From NCBI GenBank assembly GCA_964593905.1, contig CAZQLE010000123.1:1-11804 (forward strand): a stretch of DNA of 11,804 nucleotides, written 5' to 3'. Of the stretch, positions 7,264-11,804 are shown piece after piece (the first letter of the stretch is position 1; the number at the start of each line of letters is the position of its first letter). The translations under genes were made by a program, and so were the position numbers. Source of the DNA: CAZQLE01 sp964593905 (lineage in GTDB: Bacteria > Chloroflexota > Anaerolineae > Anaerolineales > Anaerolineaceae). The notes under the pieces were generated by a model. The model was not told where the DNA came from. It saw only the letters and a program-made list of their open reading frames with translations, and did not search any database.

Positions 7264-9198
7264 ATGGAATTCACCGATATTGAAGCTCTTCTTCAACAAA
7301 GCCAGAACCACCTTCAAGAGGGTAAGATTCACACCGCTCAAGAAAAGGCGCAAGAAGCGCTGCATGCTGCGCAGAATTACCAGAATGATCCCATTTATGA
7401 TCACTGCCTGCTTCTGCTGGCCTCCATCAGCGCACGCGAATTTAACCCCGGAGCGGCCTTTAGCTGGCTGGAAGAGCTGGCCAAACGCAACCCTGAACCG
7501 TTCATTCAACGGCGCATGAACATCCAGCGTGCCCTGGCGTTAATCGTCAACCAGCAAACCGTTGAAGGTGAAGAGCTTCTGCTAAAGGTCCTTTTCGACA
7601 GCCAGAAGAACCGTGATCAAGAAGCAGAAATCCTTTCGCTGCAAAACCTTGCCCTGGGCGTTTATTTGCCGCGGGGCTGGTTTCACCGCGCCCTGACCAT
7701 GATCGACCAGGCCAATCATCTGGCGCGCCTGGATGGAAACACATTATGGACCTCTGCCCTGTTAAAGGCCTCGATCGCTTATTTTACCGGAGACCGCCAG
7801 CAAAGCCGGGCCTCACTGGATGAGCTGCTCACACTGGTAAAACCCGGCACCCGCATTGCAGGTGTTTACTATTATCTCTGGGCAGGGGTTGCGGTGGATG
7901 AGGAAGAGTTTGAAAAAGCAGACGAATATTTGCGTCTAGCATTGCGCATTGCAAATCAGACCGGCGCCATCGATTTAAGCATTGTCGTCCGGCTGGAATA
8001 CAGCCGGCTGCTGCGCGCGCGCGGACAGTCGACAGCAGCCCGCCAATGGGCCGAAGACGCCCTGCGCTACGCTGTTGAATTTGGGCAGATTCGCTATCAA
8101 GGCATGGCGCTCTTACATGCCAGCCGGGCCTCCTGGGATCTTAAAGATTTCCCACAGGCCTTTACCGATCTGGAAACCGCCCGGGAGAAATTTATCACCG
8201 CCCGAGATGAATATCATCAGGCCTATACTGCGCTTTTAAAAGCAGCCTGGAATGAGGGTAAACCGGGAACCGATGACCCGCAAAGCTGGCTGGTCGCAGC
8301 CCGCGCCATCTTGCAGGGCGGTTACACCTTTCTGATGGAGCGTGAAAGAGCAATTGCATTTCCGCTAATTAGCAACCATCTGCGCGCCAATGACAATGAA
8401 GCGCGCAACATGGCCGAAACCCTGCTCGAACTGCTGGCAACGATTCCCTCGCAGCGCCTGACCGTTTTTGGTCTGGGACAATTTACCGTATTGCAGGGCC
8501 GCACCCGCATCCCCGATCAGGCCTGGGTGCGCCGGCGCGCCGGTGAATTGTTCCGCTTTCTGCTGCTCCAACCCAATTATTCGGCCGGACGAGAAGAGAT
8601 TATCGACGCCCTCTGGCCTGATTCACCACCCAGCGCCGCCGCCGATCTTTTTCATCAGGCCACATCTGCCCTGCGCCGGGTGCTTGAACCCGACCTGCCC
8701 GATAAATTCCCCTCGCGCTATCTGGTTGTGGAAGGCGAACGGGTATTTTTAAAGCTGCCCCCCGGCACACAGATCGATTTTGAACGTTTTGAGCGCAGCC
8801 TGCCGGCGGCCATACAATCGCATGAAGCCATCCGCCTGGAAAAGGTACTGGATGCCTATACCGATGAGTTATTTCCGCTCGACCGGTACGCCGATTGGAG
8901 CAGCCTGCGCCGCGAACATCTGTCACAGGCCTACCTTAATGGCTGTCTGGCCCTGGCACAGGCCTATATAAACCAGCAAAAATATCACCAGGCTTTGTCA
9001 ACCGCGCGGCGGGTTGTAAACCATGATCCCTGGAGCGAAGAGGGCGTGTTAATGATCATGCAGGCTTATCTGCAACTGGGAGACGCCCCACATGCGCTGA
9101 AAGCCTATCTCGATCTTGAAAAGACCCTGCTCGCAGAACTGAATATCGCCCCCCGAGAAGACCTGCGTTCTCTGGCCGATCAGATCCGCTCCAGATAA
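7264..9198 (+). CDS. TPR-rich transcriptional regulator with C-terminal winged-helix and BTAD domains
   Basis: 644 aa. Residues about 5-390 are helical TPR-like repeats (for example GKIHTAQEKAQEALHAAQN and FEKADEYLRLALRIA). A DNA-binding winged helix of the OmpR/SARP type spans about 398-505 (RLTVFGLGQFTVLQG, then VRRRAGELFRFLLLQPN, then REEIIDALWPD). A bacterial transcriptional activation domain follows to the end (YADWSSLRREHL, NHDPWSEEGVLMIMQAYLQLGD, ALKAYLDLEKTL). There is no P-loop, so it is not an AfsR- or MalT-like STAND ATPase. The order is the reverse of classical SARPs, where wHTH-BTAD is N-terminal. The 8-nt gap to the formate dehydrogenase gene indicates one operon and suggests a role tied to formate metabolism. 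The repeat-bearing promoter just downstream (9271-9338) is a likely target. Start ATG 7264 has only a weak GAAAGAG motif upstream. The inducing signal is unknown. Confidence 0.88.
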   Translation: MEFTDIEALLQQSQNHLQEGKIHTAQEKAQEALHAAQNYQNDPIYDHCLLLLASISAREFNPGAAFSWLEELAKRNPEPFIQRRMNIQRALALIVNQQTVEGEELLLKVLFDSQKNRDQEAEILSLQNLALGVYLPRGWFHRALTMIDQANHLARLDGNTLWTSALLKASIAYFTGDRQQSRASLDELLTLVKPGTRIAGVYYYLWAGVAVDEEEFEKADEYLRLALRIANQTGAIDLSIVVRLEYSRLLRARGQSTAARQWAEDALRYAVEFGQIRYQGMALLHASRASWDLKDFPQAFTDLETAREKFITARDEYHQAYTALLKAAWNEGKPGTDDPQSWLVAARAILQGGYTFLMERERAIAFPLISNHLRANDNEARNMAETLLELLATIPSQRLTVFGLGQFTVLQGRTRIPDQAWVRRRAGELFRFLLLQPNYSAGREEIIDALWPDSPPSAAADLFHQATSALRRVLEPDLPDKFPSRYLVVEGERVFLKLPPGTQIDFERFERSLPAAIQSHEAIRLEKVLDAYTDELFPLDRYADWSSLRREHLSQAYLNGCLALAQAYINQQKYHQALSTARRVVNHDPWSEEGVLMIMQAYLQLGDAPHALKAYLDLEKTLLAELNIAPREDLRSLADQIRSR

Positions 9199-9270
9199 CC
9201 CGCCTCATTTTCAGGGTTCACAAATCACGGCAAGCTCCAGAAAGCCCAATTCAGGCCCTATTCTGCGCGT

Positions 9271-9323
9271 CTGTCAGTCATCTGTCAGACGTTTTTTCAG
9301 GCTGGTGTCAGTAGGATGTCAGA
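9271..9323 (+). repeat. Phased TGTCAG direct repeats, candidate SARP/BTAD operator
   Basis: TGTCAG occurs at 9272-9277, 9283-9288, 9306-9311 and 9317-9322. The copies group as two modules of identical form, TGTCAGT-N4-TGTCAGA (9272-9289 and 9306-9323), each with 11-bp internal spacing; the modules are 34 bp apart. A degenerate TTTCAGG (9295-9301) fills the gap and keeps the phase (steps of 11, 12, 11, 11 bp). Streptomyces SARPs such as ActII-ORF4, DnrI and AfsR are known to bind heptamer direct repeats of 11-bp period just upstream of the -10. Assignment to the adjacent BTAD protein is inference. Confidence 0.75.
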
Positions 9324-9332
9324 GTGGGGCCG

Positions 9333-9338
9333 TATACT
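9333..9338 (+). promoter_or_regulatory. -10 box (TATACT) of a probable activator-dependent promoter
   Basis: TATACT matches the sigma-70 consensus at five of six positions. It lies 9 bp after the last TGTCAGA heptamer. The expected -35 position (around 9310-9315, AGTAGG) shows no -35 similarity and is covered by repeats, as in promoters that need an activator bound there. A start near 9345 would give a leader of about 109 nt before the ATG at 9454. Confidence 0.6.
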
Positions 9339-9358
9339 CATCCTAAAGCTGTAATAAA

Positions 9359-9416
9359 TCTTATCTCGTGATGGTTCTGAAGCGCTATTTTGAAAAAACC
9401 ATTTTCACAGATAAGA
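9359..9416 (+). ncRNA. Long imperfect hairpin in the 5' leader of the 75-aa gene
   Basis: Arms TCTTATCT (9359-9366), GTG (9368-9370) and ATGGTT (9371-9376) pair with AACCAT (9397-9402), CAC (9406-9408) and AGATAAGA (9409-9416). That is 17 base pairs with a one-base bulge on one side, a TTT bulge on the other, and a 20-nt loop. No T-run follows, so it is not a simple terminator. It lies between the predicted transcription start and the ribosome-binding site, so it may be a regulatory leader element or an mRNA-stabilising stem. It matches no riboswitch class I recognise. Confidence 0.5.
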
Positions 9417-9453
9417 CATGAATCACTGACCGCACAGCCGCACAGGGAAGATA

Positions 9454-9681
9454 ATGGCAAGAATTAATTCGTTTATGGTTAAGATATATCAGGCCAACCC
9501 GGGCAAGTTAATTTTGAACGGGAAAGTACGCTCCATCACCGATGGGTCGGAAATGCCTTTTCAGAACCCCGAAGAACTCATCCGCTATTTAATGCTGCAC
9601 AGCAACGAGCAGTATGGATATCCCGCTCAACCGCCTGACGTTGATGTCTATCCCTCCATAAACCCTGGAAACGACGCGTAA
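9454..9681 (+). CDS. Small conserved-looking protein of unknown function
   Basis: 75 aa. ATG 9454 is preceded by AGGGA (9444-9448) at 5 nt spacing. The core (residues about 7-49, FMVKIYQ ... LILNGKVRSI ... PFQNPEELIRYL) has the look of a beta-hairpin, an FxxxEEL turn and a short helix. It reminds me of short unnamed proteins in Chloroflexota genomes with a G-x-V-x-x-I/V-x-x-G and F-x-x-x-E-E-L pattern, but that is recollection rather than a search. The tail is Pro/Asp-rich. It has no signal peptide, membrane span or cysteines, so it is probably cytoplasmic. It stands alone between the repeat-bearing promoter and the terminator at 9767-9797. This suggests a single-gene transcript controlled by a BTAD activator, possibly the one encoded upstream. 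I cannot assign a biochemical function. Confidence 0.7.
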   Translation: MARINSFMVKIYQANPGKLILNGKVRSITDGSEMPFQNPEELIRYLMLHSNEQYGYPAQPPDVDVYPSINPGNDA

Positions 9682-9766
9682 AGATACGAGTTGGACACAA
9701 ACCCGCTTAAAATTTTCAGCAACCCACCCACAGAAAGCATAGTTTTATCGGCAGCCTGCACAAATA

Positions 9767-9797
9767 AAAACGCCCTGGTTTTTTGCCAGGGCGTTTT
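9767..9797. terminator. Bidirectional rho-independent terminator
   Basis: A 12-bp perfect stem pairs AAAACGCCCTGG (9767-9778) with CCAGGGCGTTTT (9786-9797) around a 7-nt loop. T-runs follow in both orientations. It ends the 75-aa gene on the plus strand and the 117-aa gene on the minus strand. The 85 nt between the 75-aa gene and the stem hold nothing I can identify. Confidence 0.92.
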
Positions 9798-9804
9798 CCT
9801 GTTT

Positions 9805-10158
9805 TTATGCTTCGGGCAGCATGCGCAGCAGCGAAAGAAATTCATCCCAGTCTTCTTTGAGAAAATGCAGGGTGGCCCCATCCAGTTCCAGGTTATAAAT
9901 TGCCTCACCCTGCTCGCTTTTATTGACATAGATCATAAAGCCGGGCGTTTCAGCCAGAGTTTCGCCCTTGCCAGAAGATTCGAGCAGCATCTTTCGCAGC
10001 TCAAGAAATTCCTGCCATTCTTCCATAAAAAAGTGAACGGTCAGAGCGTTAATCTCAAGATGCGTCGTGGTTTCGCCATCCGGTTCTTCTGCCGACCAGG
10101 CAATGAAGTTCTCGGTTTCGGCTAACGTAAGCGTATTGGGTTCATTTGGATTTTTCAT
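9805..10158 (-). CDS. Tandem-repeat small protein of unknown function
   Basis: 117 aa, acidic. It consists of two gap-free copies of a 49-residue unit: residues 12-60 and 68-116. About 21 of 49 positions are identical, including the LAET start, a central G-E pair, and a closing pattern of T-x-H-F ... E-x-W-x-E-F-L-x-L ... M-L-x-E. Each unit reads as a few beta-strands followed by one amphipathic helix carrying the invariant Trp. The duplication suggests a pseudo-dimer in one chain. It has no signal peptide, membrane span or cysteines. ATG 10158 is backed by AGGAG (10166-10170) at 7 nt. That site lies inside the end of the AI-2E-family gene, with 17 nt of overlap, so the two are probably translationally coupled. 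The unit is not a family I can name, and a role connected to the membrane protein is only suggested by position. Confidence 0.8.
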   Translation of the reverse strand: MKNPNEPNTLTLAETENFIAWSAEEPDGETTTHLEINALTVHFFMEEWQEFLELRKMLLESSGKGETLAETPGFMIYVNKSEQGEAIYNLELDGATLHFLKEDWDEFLSLLRMLPEA

Positions 10159-11443
10159 GTTTTGTCTCCTTTACAGGCAGGGGTACAGTCCGGTGAAACT
10201 TATTCTTAAGCAGGTTATATAAGCGCTGCAACTCAACCAACCAGCGAGGCATCTTCCGCGGGGGCGGCGGCACATCAATCGCCATCCAGGGGTCCTGATC
10301 AAACATCTTGCGCATCACATACACACTGATCAATTTCAACGTGGCCGCAATTGGCGCGCCAATTACAAACCCGATAATACCAAACACACTCGCCCCCACC
10401 AGGGCCGTAATCATAATGGCCGCCGGGTGCACACTCAGCGTATTGCCCATGATGGAAACCACCACGATATTATCCATCACAGAATCGGTCAACATGCCCG
10501 CTCCAACAATCACGGCCGCATATAAGATCGGGCTAAGATCAAAGGGATTGCTTCCCTGAAAAATAGCCACCAGTGCATAGACGGTCCAGGCGACTGTTGG
10601 CCCAAGATAAGGCACAAAACGCGCCAGACCGGCCAGCATGGCCAGGCCAAAGAAATAACGCACCCCCAGCGCCCCTAACAGCACCGAATAAACCGCCACA
10701 GTCAGGAAGAAGATGATCATTTGGCCGCGCAAAAAGGCATTCCAAATTTTACCCAGTGCTTTTCCCAAGCGGGCAAATTCTTTTTCAAAACCAGGGATGC
10801 GCAAATTGATCATATTACTGCGCACGCCCTCAGACTCGACCACGATAAAATATGACACCCACAGGATGAAGAACAACCAGCCAAAGGTGGATGCCGCCCC
10901 GCTGGCAAAGCTGCCAATTACCCCACCCAGGCTGCTCAGCAGGGTTTCGGCAGCGCCGATGATTTCTTTGCTATACGTGCCAATGTTCAGCGTTCGTAAA
11001 GATTCAAACCCAAAATGCCAGGGGCCCAGATCAAATTGCATATTGAAGAAGCGCTCGATCAACTGCGGCACATCGCCCACGGCATCTTGCAGAAAGATCA
11101 GCAGACTTTGCACCTGGGTGACAATGGCAAGGCCAAACCAGAACAACAACCCGAGAATAGTCAACACCATAACCAGATACAACAACGTAACCGAAAGCCG
11201 CCACGACATCCCCGCTTTGACAAACAAAAAAGATGCCAGCGGCCACATCAAATAAGACACGATGAGGGTCAACAATAACGGGGAAATAAACTGGTTATAG
11301 GCTATTAACAAACCGGCCAGTATGGCAACAAAGGTCAACCCAACCACCAGCTTGGTAATATTGTTCCAACGCGGCGATTCAGGCAGTTTTTTGTTATGCG
11401 ATTTTTCGGTTTCCAACATTTTCAGCTCGTCTGTCGGGTCCAT
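10142..11443 (-). CDS. AI-2E family (PerM/YdiK-like) membrane transporter
   Basis: 433 aa from ATG 11443, or 439 from an in-frame GTG at 11461. GAGG lies 8 nt before the ATG, whereas the GTG has only an abutting AGG, so the ATG is preferred. The fold is that of the AI-2E exporter superfamily: N-terminal spans around residues 30-110, a longer soluble loop with amphipathic helices (about 110-185), then further spans. Typical segments are RGQMIIFFLTVAVYS, ARFVPYLGPTVAW and VHPAAIMITALVGASVFGIIGFVIGAPIAA. Family members export small molecules or act in ion homeostasis; the substrate cannot be predicted from sequence, and few are tested for autoinducer-2. The C-terminal tail after the last span is basic and Pro-containing, probably cytoplasmic. 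A TAAAAT at 11466-11471 (minus strand), just beyond the upstream gene's terminator, is a possible -10. The gene overlaps the repeat-protein gene downstream by 17 nt. Confidence 0.9.
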   Translation of the reverse strand: MDPTDELKMLETEKSHNKKLPESPRWNNITKLVVGLTFVAILAGLLIAYNQFISPLLLTLIVSYLMWPLASFLFVKAGMSWRLSVTLLYLVMVLTILGLLFWFGLAIVTQVQSLLIFLQDAVGDVPQLIERFFNMQFDLGPWHFGFESLRTLNIGTYSKEIIGAAETLLSSLGGVIGSFASGAASTFGWLFFILWVSYFIVVESEGVRSNMINLRIPGFEKEFARLGKALGKIWNAFLRGQMIIFFLTVAVYSVLLGALGVRYFFGLAMLAGLARFVPYLGPTVAWTVYALVAIFQGSNPFDLSPILYAAVIVGAGMLTDSVMDNIVVVSIMGNTLSVHPAAIMITALVGASVFGIIGFVIGAPIAATLKLISVYVMRKMFDQDPWMAIDVPPPPRKMPRWLVELQRLYNLLKNKFHRTVPLPVKETKHEKSK

Positions 11444-11477
11444 AAAGGTCGCCTCGGTCACCTGTATTTTACTGCTT

Positions 11478-11516
11478 AAAAACCATCCCCTTCCACCCGC
11501 GGGGCAAAAGGGGATG
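11478..11516 (-). terminator. Rho-independent terminator after the partial membrane-protein gene
   Basis: Read on the minus strand, CATCCCCTT (11516-11508) pairs with AAGGGGATG (11492-11484), a 9-bp stem around a 15-nt GC-rich loop, followed by GTTTTT (11483-11478). It separates the gene at 11548-11804 from the AI-2E-family gene, which should therefore have its own promoter. Confidence 0.8.
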
Positions 11517-11547
11517 AAGCTTTATAAATGTTCGGTTATTACCCCTG

Positions 11548-11804
11548 TTATGGGCAGGCTTCTGGCCCAAAGAACCAGCCAAACAAATCACACCACAGGA
11601 AATTGCTGTCGATATACCATAACGCTGCCACACAAATGCAGACGAAAAGCAAGACCAACACAATGACCACAATCGCCCAGGTGGGGAACTTCTTCTGCGG
11701 TTCTGCCTCTTCAATTTCAGCCGGGGGGACCTGGCCAGCATAGCCCTGCGGGGGCGACGGCGGCCGGTTTGGATAGATGGGCGGCGGCGGCGGGGGCGCA
11801 ACCG
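11548..11804 (-). CDS. Pro-rich single-span membrane protein, C-terminal end (gene continues beyond right edge)
   Basis: The frame reading leftward from 11802 is open to a TAA at 11548, giving the last 84 codons of a protein whose start lies outside the window. It begins with a run of six prolines and a Pro/Tyr-rich stretch (IYPNRPPSPPQGYAGQVPP), then an acidic-basic linker (EIEEAEPQKK). One hydrophobic span follows (WAIVVIVLVLLFVCICVAAL), then a short aromatic tail with two Cys (WCDLFGWFFGPEACP). The Pro-rich part is likely cytoplasmic and the tail outside. Such proteins in this phylum often start with a zinc-ribbon, which cannot be checked here. A longer overlapping frame (11469-11801) gives an Arg-rich, unfamiliar product and is rejected. 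The terminator at 11478-11516 follows the stop. Function unknown. Confidence 0.7.
   Translation of the reverse strand, partial: VAPPPPPPIYPNRPPSPPQGYAGQVPPAEIEEAEPQKKFPTWAIVVIVLVLLFVCICVAALWYIDSNFLWCDLFGWFFGPEACP

Noticed and set aside
9197..9218. AACCC/GGGTT pair after the regulator gene as a terminator
   Set aside because: Only a 5-bp stem with a 12-nt loop and no T-run; read-through into 9199-9453 is possible.
9271..9323. CRISPR-like or satellite interpretation of the TGTCAG repeats
   Set aside because: Units are 6-8 nt with 11-bp period and 4-nt spacers; this fits an operator, not an array.
11469..11801. 110-codon minus-strand frame
   Set aside because: Arg-rich product running through the terminator; the frame ending at 11548 gives a clean membrane span and stops before the terminator.

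Overview
The window looks like a chromosomal piece of a Chloroflexota bacterium, most likely class Anaerolineae. The grounds are gene content: a lipoprotein with an NBR1-type Ig domain, a large TPR/BTAD regulator, and a moderately GC-rich background. No phylogenetic marker gene is present, so this is inference. I see no mobile element, CRISPR array, tRNA or rRNA gene.

Layout. (1) 1-2354, all on the minus strand: molybdenum-cofactor guanylyltransferase MobA (TTG start), then a Pro-rich lipoprotein with an NBR1-like Ig domain, then 15 nt later the first 189 codons of a SIS-fold sugar-phosphate-isomerase-like protein that runs off the left edge. (2) 2355-2621: divergent intergenic region. (3) 2628-9198, plus strand: a compact four-gene run. 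It holds a fused NuoE-NuoF diaphorase subunit, a ferredoxin-like electron-transfer subunit, a Mo/W-bisMGD catalytic subunit of the formate dehydrogenase family, and a large TPR + winged-helix + BTAD regulator only 8 nt downstream. (4) 9199-9453: regulatory region with a helically phased array of TGTCAG direct repeats, a -10 box and a long leader hairpin, driving a 75-aa unknown protein. (5) 9767-9797: strong bidirectional terminator between convergent genes. (6) 9805-11443, minus strand: an AI-2E-family (PerM/YdiK-like) membrane protein whose end overlaps a 117-aa protein made of two copies of a ~49-residue repeat. (7) 11548-11804, minus strand: the C-terminal end of a Pro-rich, single-span membrane protein, followed by its own terminator.

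How it fits together. The three enzyme genes predict a soluble NAD(P)-linked formate dehydrogenase/CO2 reductase. Electrons would run between bisMGD and FMN/NAD through Fe-S clusters. MobA, which makes the dinucleotide form of the cofactor, is transcribed divergently next door. The co-transcribed BTAD protein is the obvious candidate regulator.

The most interesting region is 9271-9453. Four exact TGTCAG copies form two modules of the form TGTCAGT-N4-TGTCAGA, with 11-bp spacing inside each, and a TATACT box lies 9 bp downstream. This closely resembles the operator layout of Streptomyces SARP (wHTH-BTAD) activators, and it sits directly behind a BTAD gene. I read it as a BTAD regulator plus its cognate promoter and a small-protein target. 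That is an inference from layout, not a demonstrated link.
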